The position numbers and the translations under genes are program-made. From the NCBI GenBank assembly GCA_002367355.1, contig DFBQ01000145.1:270-13623 (forward strand): a stretch of 13,354 nucleotides of DNA. Direction: 5' to 3'. This DNA comes from Deltaproteobacteria bacterium UBA3076 (GTDB lineage Bacteria; Desulfobacterota; Dissulfuribacteria; Dissulfuribacterales; UBA3076). This document shows, in pieces, positions 1-7,138 of the stretch. Position 1 is the first letter of the stretch. The number at the start of each line of letters is the position of its first letter. The notes under the pieces are model-generated. The model had not been told where the DNA came from. It saw only the letters and a program-made list of their open reading frames with translations, and did no database searches.

Positions 1-46
1 AAACTACAAAATGAAGGATGCCGGTATTTTCACGACAAATAACAAC

Positions 47-1243
47 TTATTTTGAAAGACTTGCTTCTATGGTTCGTGGGTCAAGCCATTCAAGCGGGTC
101 CTCTTGATGTTCACCATGCCTTATTTCGAAATATATGCCCTCCCGGACCCATGGACCTCCACCAGTCAGACCTATAATATCCCCCTCTGTGACCTCCTGC
201 CCAACGGTCTTAAAGAACTGTGCCCCCTGACTTACCAGGCTGAAATATTCGTTTCCGTGATCGATTATCAAGACTTTTCCATAACCAGGTACGATATCAT
301 TGTATTTAACCGTGCCGTCAAAAATTGCTCTGATTTCACTGCCCCTGGGTGCTGAGAAAATTACACCGGGGCATTCTCCATAATTCCTCCAGCCATTAGC
401 ACCGGTCCCGGATAACCGTCCTACTACAGGTGGGCTTAGGTTGCCTTTCTGTGACCTAAAGTCATACATGTCCGGTGAAACTGGACCTGAAATAAGTCCT
501 CCGGCACTTTTGCTGATAAGACATTTTATAATATCCTGAAGCGATTGCTCAGCAGATTCAAGCTCTTTCAACATTACCTCATACAGCTTTCCCTGTTGCT
601 TGAATTCATCCAAAAAGGCCTGTTTTTCCTGTTTCCGTTCTTCAAAAAGCAGAGCCTGAGTTTCAATTTCATCAGTAGCCGATTTAAGAGCTTCTCTCTG
701 TTGTTCCAGTTTGGTTTCATCCTCGGCAAGCTTCTTGATGCGTAGTTTGTAAAGGTGTCTCTGTTCTCTGTCATGATCCAGTATAAGCCTGAAATAGGTC
801 TCTCTTGACAGAAGTTCCGGCAGGGTCTCTGCAGTGAATAATATGTTTAAACTACCCACTTCGCCCATTTCTCTGAATGCCATGAGCCTACTTTCTACCC
901 GGATTTTCAGTGCCTGAAGGTCCTGCTTCTGGCTGACATAATCCTTTTGGGTCTCAATAAGTGTGAGTTCTTTTATTGTCCACTCCTGACGAGTTTTTTG
1001 AAGACTTTCCCACTGCTGAGCTATTTTTTCATCCAGTTCTGTTAGTTCATTGAGTAATGAGCGTTTGCTCGATTCTATCTCAGATGCTTTTTCCTGGTGA
1101 GTTGCTATCTCTTCTTGCAGGGACTTGAGCCTTTGCTGTTGGACTTCAAGTTCTTTTGTGACTATCTCCTCTTCGCCAAATGCGTGAGCGTATATTGATA
1201 ATATTATCAGAGCAATAAGCCACAGCCGGTTTCGCTTTATCAC
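47..1243 (-). CDS. envC: EnvC-like murein hydrolase activator (coiled coil plus degenerate LytM/M23 domain)
   Basis: A 398-residue exported protein expected to act in the periplasm at the division septum, where EnvC-type proteins are recruited by FtsEX to activate peptidoglycan amidases. I start it at the GTG at 1243, which overlaps the ftsX stop (GTGA) with GGAGG 11 nt upstream. The open frame extends further, to 1330, but only inside ftsX. Residues 1-23 form a signal peptide (basic start, hydrophobic core, AHAFG). Residues about 26-240 are a Glu/Lys/Gln-rich coiled coil. Residues about 272-388 are a LytM/M23 fold. The usual zinc ligands are missing: no HxxxD-type motif precedes the SAPRGSEI segment, YFSLVSQ replaces Y-A-H-L, and GIYFEIRHG replaces the LHFE motif. 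This favours an activator over an active endopeptidase. Third gene after ftsE and ftsX. Family call strong; the partner amidase is not in the window. Confidence 0.85.
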   Translation of the reverse strand: MIKRNRLWLIALIILSIYAHAFGEEEIVTKELEVQQQRLKSLQEEIATHQEKASEIESSKRSLLNELTELDEKIAQQWESLQKTRQEWTIKELTLIETQKDYVSQKQDLQALKIRVESRLMAFREMGEVGSLNILFTAETLPELLSRETYFRLILDHDREQRHLYKLRIKKLAEDETKLEQQREALKSATDEIETQALLFEERKQEKQAFLDEFKQQGKLYEVMLKELESAEQSLQDIIKCLISKSAGGLISGPVSPDMYDFRSQKGNLSPPVVGRLSGTGANGWRNYGECPGVIFSAPRGSEIRAIFDGTVKYNDIVPGYGKVLIIDHGNEYFSLVSQGAQFFKTVGQEVTEGDIIGLTGGGPWVREGIYFEIRHGEHQEDPLEWLDPRTIEASLSK

Positions 1244-2124
1244 AAACGCAAGGACCTCCGCATGGCCAAGGCAGTGCCCAGTACACAGAGCAATACGCTG
1301 CTTGCTATTATAGCAACGGTATACTGCCAAGGAATAAAACAGATATTCACACCCCTGAGCAACTCGGACTTGGCTTCAAGTCCTTGCAAGAACCTGTAAC
1401 ACGCGAAAATGACTCCTAATGCAAGGCTTGAGCCCAGGAGGCCCTGCAAAAAGGCCTCGACCAGGAAAGGACCTCGCATGAACATCTTTGTTGCTCCAAC
1501 AAGGCGCATTATCTCTATTTCTTCTTGTCTGGCATAGACAGTGAGCTTTATGGTATTCGTGACCACAAAAGCAGCGGTGAACAATAGAAGGAGACCGGTT
1601 ATTACCACAACAGTTCGAACAAGACCTGAAAAAACATACAGCCTGTCTATCCACTCCTGCCCAAACTGGACCTTGGATACTTCAGGCCACTTGTCTATTT
1701 CTCCGGCCAGTTGCTTAATTCTCTTCAACTGGAACACAGCCCTGTTGACCCGGATTTCAAAAGAAGGGGGCAGGAACTGTGGATTAACCCCTTCAAGCAC
1801 TTCTTTTTCGTCCTTTAGAAATTTCTCCAGCCTTCCAAAGGCTTCTTCTGAAGATATGTAAGTTACTTTCTCCACTTCCGACAGTCCTGTAAGCTTTTGA
1901 TAGAGTGATGGAATCCGGTCTTTTGGTGTATCTTCAGATAGAAAGACCAATAGGCCAAGCTCTGCACCAAATCTATCAACACAGTGCTGGAGGTTAAAGT
2001 AAAGCAAGGTAAAAAAGGCAAAAATCAGAATGGAAAGGCTGACCACCATTGTAGTTATAAACTGTGCACAAAAATTTTGTCTGAGGTCGGAAAATGCCCT
2101 GCGGCAAAGGATAGCAAAAGTCAT
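1240..2124 (-). CDS. ftsX: Cell division protein FtsX (ABC transporter permease-like)
   Basis: Membrane subunit of the FtsEX complex, which couples cytoplasmic ATP hydrolysis by FtsE to activation of periplasmic peptidoglycan hydrolases at the septum. The 294-residue protein has the FtsX topology: a first membrane segment at about 22-44, a large periplasmic loop at about 45-165, then three more segments at about 168-192, 221-244 and 266-288. The motif EEIEIMRLVGATKMFMRGPF (201-220), before the third segment, is typical of FtsX. I chose the ATG at 2124, preceded by a weak CGGGA. An alternative TTG at 2148 adds 8 residues but has no ribosome site. The stop overlaps the GTG of the envC-like gene, implying coupled translation. 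Unusually, it does not overlap ftsE: about 180 bp with a folded repeat lies between. Confidence 0.93.
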   Translation of the reverse strand: MTFAILCRRAFSDLRQNFCAQFITTMVVSLSILIFAFFTLLYFNLQHCVDRFGAELGLLVFLSEDTPKDRIPSLYQKLTGLSEVEKVTYISSEEAFGRLEKFLKDEKEVLEGVNPQFLPPSFEIRVNRAVFQLKRIKQLAGEIDKWPEVSKVQFGQEWIDRLYVFSGLVRTVVVITGLLLLFTAAFVVTNTIKLTVYARQEEIEIMRLVGATKMFMRGPFLVEAFLQGLLGSSLALGVIFACYRFLQGLEAKSELLRGVNICFIPWQYTVAIIASSVLLCVLGTALAMRRSLRL

Positions 2125-2202
2125 TATTAGATCCCGATTACACCGCAAAAAGCCCGAAACATGATTCCGCTCAAAATACTCCAGTTGTGCCCCTTTATAG
2201 AT

Positions 2203-2268
2203 AATGCTGAATGCTGAATTGTGGAAAAAGATTTAAAAGATATATACCTTAATTCAACATTCAACATT
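2203..2268. repeat. Inverted heptamer repeat between ftsE and ftsX
   Basis: Two 18-nt arms, 2203-2220 and 2251-2268, are inverted copies with two mismatches, separated by a 30-nt A/T-rich loop. On the transcribed (minus) strand both mismatches become G-U pairs, so the ftsEX mRNA could form an uninterrupted 18-bp stem. Each arm is itself a 7-nt tandem repeat (TTGAATG / GCTGAAT type). No T-run follows the stem, so a simple intrinsic terminator is not indicated. Its position inside an operon that is normally continuous suggests either an inserted repeat element or a structure that tunes ftsX expression. Confidence 0.7.
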
Positions 2269-2303
2269 TATTATACGCCGCAAATCGGGTTTTTTCAGCG
2301 GAA

Positions 2304-2978
2304 TCATATCCTGATTTTTCCGTTAAGGAGTCTTAGCACTCTGCGATGGGTATTTTCAAATAGTCTGTCATCGTGGGTTGCAAAGATAATAGTTGTACCC
2401 CTGGCATTTAGTTCTTCCATAAGCATCATTACTTCTTCGGTCCGTTGCAGATCCAGGTTTCCTGTGGGTTCGTCAGCGAGAATTATGGAAGGTCTATTGA
2501 CCACGGCCCTGGCAATAGCTACACGCTGTTGTTCACCTCCTGATAGCTGCAGCGGATAGTGACTCGTTTTTTCTGCAAGCCCGACCCCTTCCAGCACTTG
2601 CATTACTCTCTGTTCTGCCTGCTTCTTTCCCAGACCGACCACTTCCAGACTCAAGGCAACATTATCAAATATGGTGCGATTTGAGAGGAGCTTGAAGTCC
2701 TGAAAAATTACACCGATTTTTCTCCGCAGGTATGGCACTTGGGCATTTGAAAGGGATGAGAGCACCACACCGTCCACCCAGATCTCTCCTGATGTAGGCC
2801 GTTCAGCACAAAAAAAGATGCGTAGCATAGTGCTTTTCCCCACGCCGCTGGAACCGGTCAGGAAAACAAATTCACCCTTTTCAATCTCCAGATCAATGCC
2901 GGAAAAGACAACATTGTCCGTGGAATACTTTTTGGAAACATCTTTAAGTCGAATAATGGATGATTCAAAAGAGATCAT
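2304..2978 (-). CDS. ftsE: Cell division ATP-binding protein FtsE
   Basis: Cytoplasmic ATPase of the FtsEX complex. It binds and hydrolyses ATP and drives conformational change in FtsX. At 224 residues it has the normal FtsE length and all ABC motifs: Walker [10 protein letters not shown] (42-50), Q-loop Q93 (IFQDFKLL), signature [14 protein letters not shown] (145-158), Walker B IILADEP (165-171) with catalytic E170, and H-loop H202 (ATHD). The [17 protein letters not shown] segment (91-107) is characteristic of FtsE among ABC proteins. The ATG at 2978 is the only reasonable start, because the next in-frame Met lies inside the Walker A helix, although no strong ribosome site precedes it. First gene of the ftsE-ftsX-envC set, divergent from the pilT operon. 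Confidence 0.95.
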   Translation of the reverse strand: MISFESSIIRLKDVSKKYSTDNVVFSGIDLEIEKGEFVFLTGSSGVGKSTMLRIFFCAERPTSGEIWVDGVVLSSLSNAQVPYLRRKIGVIFQDFKLLSNRTIFDNVALSLEVVGLGKKQAEQRVMQVLEGVGLAEKTSHYPLQLSGGEQQRVAIARAVVNRPSIILADEPTGNLDLQRTEEVMMLMEELNARGTTIIFATHDDRLFENTHRRVLRLLNGKIRI

Positions 2979-3245
2979 GGTGAAATATGCAAAATAATCG
3001 CTAACTCCTAAAGCAACATCGTAAATCCCTCAAAGTGGGTCTCAAAGGAAGAGTAAATGAAGGAACCTTCTTAAGTAATTCAAGAATATAAAGCAGTATA
3101 GCTTCCAAGGAACAGACGATCAAGTGTTAAACTTTCATTATAGAGCGTGCCTCAATATACGGGTTTAAGTCTTTTAACACATTAGGCCGATAAAGTAGCC
3201 AGATAAATATATTTTGGTGTGTCATCAGGAGGTACACTTGTTACT
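2979..3245. other. Divergent intergenic region between ftsE and pilT
   Basis: About 267 bp that must hold the start signals of both the ftsE set (leftward) and the pilT operon (rightward). I found no convincing sigma-70 pair, no clear sigma-54 GG-N10-GC element and no stable hairpin. The only firm signal is the AGGAGG of pilT at its right edge. Confidence 0.5.
3227..3232 (+). promoter_or_regulatory. Shine-Dalgarno site that decides the pilT start
   Basis: A perfect AGGAGG lies 13 nt before the ATG at 3246. The open frame also contains a GTG at 3219, but that codon lies upstream of this site and has no ribosome site of its own. The shorter start also gives the usual PilT N-terminus (MAKIDAFFKLL). 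Confidence 0.75.
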
Positions 3246-4331
3246 ATGGCCAAGATAGACGCTTTTTTCAAATTGCTGAATGAACAAGGGGGATCGGACC
3301 TCCATCTGGCATCGGGTTCTCCTCCCATTCTTCGCATTAGAGGCGACCTTCATCGTATAAAATACAAAATGCTGGAAAATGACGAATTAAAGGCAATGCT
3401 CTATGAAATTGCTCCTGAGAATAAGATCAAGGTCTTTGAAGAAACCGGAGACGTTGACTTTGGATATGAAATTCCAGGTCTTGCCAGATACAGGGCCAAC
3501 TTTTTTATGCAAAAAAACGGGGTCGGTGCTGTATTCAGGGAAATTCCAAGTAAAATCCTGACCGCCGAACAGCTTGGACTCCCGGATATCATGACAAAGC
3601 TGTCGATGCTTCCCAGGGGTCTGGTCCTGGTCACAGGGCCTACTGGAAGTGGGAAATCTACCACCCTTGCTGCAATTCTGGATTATGCAAATGCAAATCG
3701 TAAGGACCACATTATTACTGTAGAGGACCCTATTGAGTTTGTTCACCAAAGTAAAGGATGTCTTGTAAATCACAGGGAAGTGGGTTCCCATACCAAGTCC
3801 TTCAGTACAGCCCTGAAAGGGGCCCTTCGTGAAGACCCGGACATAATTCTGGTGGGTGAAATGAGAGATCTGGAAACAATTTCTCTGGCCATTGAGGCGG
3901 CAATGACAGGTCACCTGGTTATGGGCACTTTGCACACCATCAGCGCACCGAAGACTGTTGACAGAATCATTGAGATCTTTCCTACCCAGCAACAGCCCCA
4001 GGTCCGGGCGACCCTTGCTGATGCCTTGAGGGCTGTGATATCGCAGACCATGTTCAAGCGGATTGATATAAAGGGGAGATGTGTTGCCTTTGAGATCTTA
4101 GTTGCCACACCGGCTGTGAGAAATCTTATCCGCGAGGGAAAGACCTATCAGATCCCCTCATCCATGCAGACAGGCAAAAAATTTGGCATGAAGACCTTGG
4201 ACGATGCCATAATGGAACTGATGCAAGAGGGATGGATAGATCCGGACGAAGCCTATAACAAGTGCGTTGACAAGGCAAAGTTTAAACCTTTTGCCAAAAG
4301 CGCGCCTGCAGACTTCACAGAGGTTAGTTGA
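3246..4331 (+). CDS. pilT: Type IV pilus retraction ATPase PilT
   Basis: Hexameric cytoplasmic motor that depolymerises type IV pili and powers twitching motility. The 361-residue protein has an N-terminal PAS-like domain (about 1-100) and a secretion-ATPase core. Walker A is GPTGSGKST (131-139), the Asp box ITVEDPIEF (157-165), Walker B DIILVGEMRD (199-208) and the His box TGHLVMGTLHT (221-231). The C-terminal segment PAVRNLIREGK (289-299) matches the AIRNLIRE motif that marks true PilT and is needed for retraction in studied members. The start is the ATG at 3246, set by the upstream AGGAGG. The next pilT-family gene begins one base after this stop, so the two are almost certainly co-translated. 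No pilus structural or assembly genes lie nearby. Confidence 0.93.
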   Translation: MAKIDAFFKLLNEQGGSDLHLASGSPPILRIRGDLHRIKYKMLENDELKAMLYEIAPENKIKVFEETGDVDFGYEIPGLARYRANFFMQKNGVGAVFREIPSKILTAEQLGLPDIMTKLSMLPRGLVLVTGPTGSGKSTTLAAILDYANANRKDHIITVEDPIEFVHQSKGCLVNHREVGSHTKSFSTALKGALREDPDIILVGEMRDLETISLAIEAAMTGHLVMGTLHTISAPKTVDRIIEIFPTQQQPQVRATLADALRAVISQTMFKRIDIKGRCVAFEILVATPAVRNLIREGKTYQIPSSMQTGKKFGMKTLDDAIMELMQEGWIDPDEAYNKCVDKAKFKPFAKSAPADFTEVS

Positions 4332-4332
4332 G

Positions 4333-5511
4333 ATGAAACAGGCAGACCTGGATAGAATCCTAGCCGGTATGCTTAGTGCCCATCCGAGAATATCTGATTT
4401 GAACTTTACAGTCGGCCGGCCATGTCAAGTAGCAGCAGATGGTAAGCTTCAGCCTGTTGCAATGGATCTTGCCACCAGTCATCTTATCCCATTTCAGACG
4501 GAGCAGCTCGCTCTGGCTTTAATGAATGATGACCGGCGACTTTTAGCAGACCTGTTTCGTCACGGCTCATGCGACTTTTCCTACGATTTGCCTGGTGGCC
4601 CGAGGTTTCGTGTAAACGTGTTTTCCCAACGAGGGGTCTATAGCATTGTAATGCGCAAGCTGGAAAGCAAAATCCCTACTGTTGAGGATCTCAAATTGCC
4701 GGATTGCTTCAAGGCAATGGCCAAAGAAAAAAATGGGATAATATTCTTTACCGGTGCCACCGGCACCGGCAAAACCACGTCTCTCGCCGCCATTTTGGAT
4801 GAGGTTAACAGGACAGAGCAACTCCACGTAATTACCCTGGAGGATCCTATTGAATTTGTCCATTCTCACAAAAAGGCCACTTTTAACCAGAGGGAGCTTG
4901 GCAAAGACTTTGATGCCTTTGCCGGCGGATTGAGAGCAGCCCTGCGTCAGGCACCCCATGTAATACTGGTTGGAGAAATTCGTGACAGAGAGACTGTGGA
5001 TGTGGCCCTTAACGCAGCAGAGACAGGTCATCTTGTATTCAGTACCCTCCACACGACAAGCGCCGGCCACACCATCAATCGTATTCTCGGAATGTACTCA
5101 ACAGAGGAAGAACGTCAGGTCAGGTCCCGCCTGGCGGATTCTTTGCGCTGGGTGGTTGGGCAGAGACTGTTGCCCAAAATAAAGGGCGGAAGGGTAGCCA
5201 TCTTTGAAATTATGCAGAATAACATCCGTGTCAAAGACTCTATCATAAATGGAGAAAGCGAGGGAAAGACATTTTACGAGATCATAGAAAGTGGTCAGGC
5301 ATATAATATGCGGACCTTTGACCAGCATATTGTTCGACTCTTCGAACAAGGCCTTATCGACGAAGAGACGTCATTGGCATATGCCAGCAGTCGGGCAAGC
5401 GTGCGTCAAGGGATAGATCAAGTCAAGAGCAGGAGAGGTGAGAAGACATCTGATATCGATGGATTGAGCATAGATGCGGATTGGGAAGAAGAACCCAAGG
5501 ATCTTTTTTGA
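4333..5511 (+). CDS. PilT/PilU-family accessory pilus retraction ATPase
   Basis: A second secretion ATPase, 392 residues, one base after pilT (TGA-G-ATG, with a partial AGAGG just upstream). The frame is open upstream into pilT, but the ATG at 4333 gives the normal N-terminus. Motifs: Walker A GATGTGKTT (141-149), Asp box ITLEDPIEF (167-175), Walker B HVILVGEIRD (209-218), His box TGHLVFSTLHT (231-241). The catalytic Glu of Walker B (E215) is present, but the acidic residue that precedes the strand in PilT (DPD) is His here (PHV). The AIRNLIRE retraction motif is replaced by NIRVKDSIINGE (297-308). This, and the tandem arrangement, resemble PilU, which adds force to PilT-driven retraction. 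The acidic, charged tail (about 360-392) is not part of the ATPase core. PilU by function is inference. Confidence 0.85.
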   Translation: MKQADLDRILAGMLSAHPRISDLNFTVGRPCQVAADGKLQPVAMDLATSHLIPFQTEQLALALMNDDRRLLADLFRHGSCDFSYDLPGGPRFRVNVFSQRGVYSIVMRKLESKIPTVEDLKLPDCFKAMAKEKNGIIFFTGATGTGKTTSLAAILDEVNRTEQLHVITLEDPIEFVHSHKKATFNQRELGKDFDAFAGGLRAALRQAPHVILVGEIRDRETVDVALNAAETGHLVFSTLHTTSAGHTINRILGMYSTEEERQVRSRLADSLRWVVGQRLLPKIKGGRVAIFEIMQNNIRVKDSIINGESEGKTFYEIIESGQAYNMRTFDQHIVRLFEQGLIDEETSLAYASSRASVRQGIDQVKSRRGEKTSDIDGLSIDADWEEEPKDLF

Positions 5512-5515
5512 GCAC

Positions 5516-5520
5516 AGGAG
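5516..5520 (+). promoter_or_regulatory. Shine-Dalgarno site for the zinc-ribbon gene
   Basis: AGGAG lies 8 nt before a GTG at 5529, just after the stop of the preceding ATPase. It selects this GTG over the upstream in-frame ATG at 5481, which lies inside the preceding gene. Confidence 0.75.
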
Positions 5521-5528
5521 ATCGTAAG

Positions 5529-6164
5529 GTGGATGTAATTTGTACTGGTTGTAGCAGGCATTACAAAATAGCTGAAGAAAAGTTGCCATCAGATGGTGTA
5601 GCGTATTTTACATGTCCGAACTGTAAAGAGCGAATAAAGATCCAGGCCCCTTCCAAGACAATTTCGCTGTCTACGGATGAAAAGGCAGTCACTACCGAAT
5701 CGCAAGGCTTTGAATCTTTTGAGCCGGGCACCAAGACAGCGCTTGCCTATTGTCCTGAGTCTCAGGCAAGGGAATTGTTGCAGAAAGAACTGTCCGGCTT
5801 GGGGTATGAGGTGAGGTTGATCAATCAACAGGATGATATCAGGTCCAGGTTTAGATATCACATATATGACCTGATTATTTTGTGCCAAAATGGACCTGAG
5901 CCAGAGGACGATCTTTCTAATATTCAGGAATATATAAGCTCTCTTCTGATGGACATGCGTAGAAAAATCCTCGTGGTTTATATCCATTCGAGAGGAAATC
6001 GCCTTGACTCCATGCAGGCCTTTTCAATGGGAGCGGATTTAACAATAAGTCCTCCCGACTTAAAAGATCTTTCCGAAATTCTTTCCCCGGCTCTTGACGC
6101 CAAGGAAATAGCTTACAAGGTCTTTTTTGAATGTAAGGCCAAGGTGGAGGAGGAGGTGTTTTAA
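5529..6164 (+). CDS. Zinc-ribbon protein with a phosphorylation-deficient receiver-like domain
   Basis: A 211-residue cytoplasmic protein without a specific family name that I recognise. Residues 5-32 form a zinc ribbon of the MJ0042 type: C5-TG-C8 and C29-PN-C32. After a Ser/Thr-rich linker (about 40-67), residues 68-205 read like a CheY-type receiver, with strands at TALAYC, EVRLI, YDLIILC and KILVVYIHS and the segment GADLTISPPDLKDLSEIL. The phosphorylation residues are missing: Cys (C119) sits where the phosphoacceptor Asp should be, C75-P76 replace the acidic pair, and S174 replaces the conserved Lys. That suggests a pseudo-receiver used for binding, not a phosphorylated switch. It is the third gene of the pilT operon (17 bp after the preceding stop), which suggests a role in controlling pilus retraction. 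The functional link is inference from position. Confidence 0.8.
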   Translation: MDVICTGCSRHYKIAEEKLPSDGVAYFTCPNCKERIKIQAPSKTISLSTDEKAVTTESQGFESFEPGTKTALAYCPESQARELLQKELSGLGYEVRLINQQDDIRSRFRYHIYDLIILCQNGPEPEDDLSNIQEYISSLLMDMRRKILVVYIHSRGNRLDSMQAFSMGADLTISPPDLKDLSEILSPALDAKEIAYKVFFECKAKVEEEVF

Positions 6165-6168
6165 TTTT

Positions 6169-6249
6169 AGTGCCTAAAGTTGTGGTGCGCGCTTTCAGCG
6201 CGGTTAATATAAATAGATGGAGCGAAGCGATACCTTAACTTTAGGCACT
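6169..6249. repeat. 81-bp palindromic intergenic element
   Basis: Perfect 13-bp inverted termini (AGTGCCTAAAGTT at 6169-6181 and its complement at 6237-6249) extend to 16 of 18 matching positions. Inside sits a second hairpin, CGCGCT-TTC-AGCGCG (about 6189-6203). It begins 5 bp after the stop of the zinc-ribbon gene. There is no coding capacity and no T-run, so it looks like a non-autonomous, REP- or MITE-like repeat rather than a terminator. An effect on mRNA 3' ends is possible. Confidence 0.7.
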
Positions 6250-6327
6250 TGAAATATCTGCTCTTGAATTTGTGGCTTCTTAAGTTAAGCTGATTTATAA
6301 AATTTGATTATGTCGTACGATTCACGG

Positions 6328-6362
6328 CTTGAAACTTGAAATTGGAAAGTAGAAATTGGGGT
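6328..6362 (+). repeat. Heptameric tandem repeat, five degenerate units
   Basis: Five consecutive 7-nt units: CTTGAAA, CTTGAAA, TTGGAAA, GTAGAAA, TTGGGGT. The first two are identical and the next two keep GAAA at their ends. It lies about 45 bp upstream of the superoxide dismutase start. The unit resembles the TTGAATG heptamers between ftsE and ftsX. No gene or regulator site is evident in it. Confidence 0.6.
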
Positions 6363-6405
6363 AAGTGGAACAAAAAGGTTCAGAACACCGTAGAAAAGGT
6401 ACATA

Positions 6406-7128
6406 ATGGACGAACCTAACCTTGACCGTCGTAGCTTTTTACAAGGATTAGCCGGTGCTGCTGTCATAGTAACCGGCCTTTCAGAAGCCGCAGCAGAAGA
6501 GCCGTCAGCGGGAATAGCAAAGGCTAGGCAAAAAACAGCTATTCCGGATATCAAAAAATATAGGGGTTTGATTGGAGCTTTGGAGGGATTCTCGGCAACG
6601 ATTATTCGGGAACATCTGGCCCTTCTTGAAAGATATCGCCAGGAATTATCCGAAGTGGAATCACGGAATCGGACAATTGATCTTGCTTTGGCCGATCCCC
6701 TTGCCAGCAAATGGCGCAATCATGTCCTGGCATGGATCGAGTTACACAACGCAGTCAGACTTCATGAATTGTATTTTGACGCATTGACACCCAAGAGCGT
6801 TAAACCTGGCCAAAAGATCGGTAAGGCCATTGAGGAATCATTTGGTTCTTTTGATCAGTGGTGGGTAAAATTCAGAGCCACTGCTATGGCAGTGAGGGCT
6901 TGGGGCATACTTGCGTGGGATAATCAATCAAGGCGACTGGTAATTTTCGGTCTGGACAATGACTCAGAATGGCCCTTGGGGCTTGAACCCTTGCTGGTTG
7001 TGGATATGGCTGAGCATGCGTACGTACTGGATTTTATAGGGCAACCTCTGGCCTATCTGGATATGTGGCTGGCAAGAGTTAACTGGGTGGTTGTGGATTC
7101 CAGGCTGGCCATGGCCTCAAAAAAATAA
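6406..7128 (+). CDS. Tat-exported Fe/Mn superoxide dismutase family protein
   Basis: Predicted periplasmic member of the Fe/Mn superoxide dismutase family, which converts superoxide to oxygen and peroxide. The 240-residue protein opens with a twin-arginine signal (DRRSFLQG, R8-R9), a hydrophobic stretch and a likely AAA cleavage region near 28-30. The SOD fold follows: LEGFSATIIREHLALLERY (59-77), LHELYFDAL (119-127), GSFDQWWVKF (147-156) and DMAEHAYVLDF (200-210). All four expected metal ligands can be placed: H70, H120, D200 and H204. The second shell is unusual: the Trp of the common DVWEHAYY motif is Ala (A202), the Gln of iron enzymes before the second ligand is Ala (A116), and I do not see a clear equivalent of the manganese-type Gln. 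Start ATG 6406 with AAGG 7 nt upstream. It is a single gene flanked by palindromic elements. Enzyme activity is likely but not certain. Confidence 0.82.
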   Translation: MDEPNLDRRSFLQGLAGAAVIVTGLSEAAAEEPSAGIAKARQKTAIPDIKKYRGLIGALEGFSATIIREHLALLERYRQELSEVESRNRTIDLALADPLASKWRNHVLAWIELHNAVRLHELYFDALTPKSVKPGQKIGKAIEESFGSFDQWWVKFRATAMAVRAWGILAWDNQSRRLVIFGLDNDSEWPLGLEPLLVVDMAEHAYVLDFIGQPLAYLDMWLARVNWVVVDSRLAMASKK

Positions 7129-7138
7129 CAGCAGTTAC

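Noticed and set aside
1..46. Start of a gene downstream of envC, such as a carboxy-terminal protease
   Set aside because: Only 46 bp are visible, with no start codon or ribosome site that can be assigned.
1240..1330. Longer start for the envC-like gene at 1330
   Set aside because: It would lie entirely inside ftsX and put a Cys/His-rich piece before the signal peptide; the GTG at 1243 has a ribosome site and gives a normal signal peptide.
2128..2163. 11-codon open frame (MFRAFCGVIGI) just before ftsX, its stop overlapping the ftsX ATG
   Set aside because: Too short to separate from chance and without a good ribosome site; could be a leader peptide but nothing else supports it.
3387..3992. 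Long minus-strand open frame opposite pilT
   Set aside because: Shadow of a well-supported pilT; the translation shows no family pattern and no ribosome site.
6285..6719. Minus-strand open frame over the start of the superoxide dismutase gene
   Set aside because: Arg/Ser-rich shadow translation with no recognisable domain; the plus-strand gene has a Tat signal and SOD motifs.
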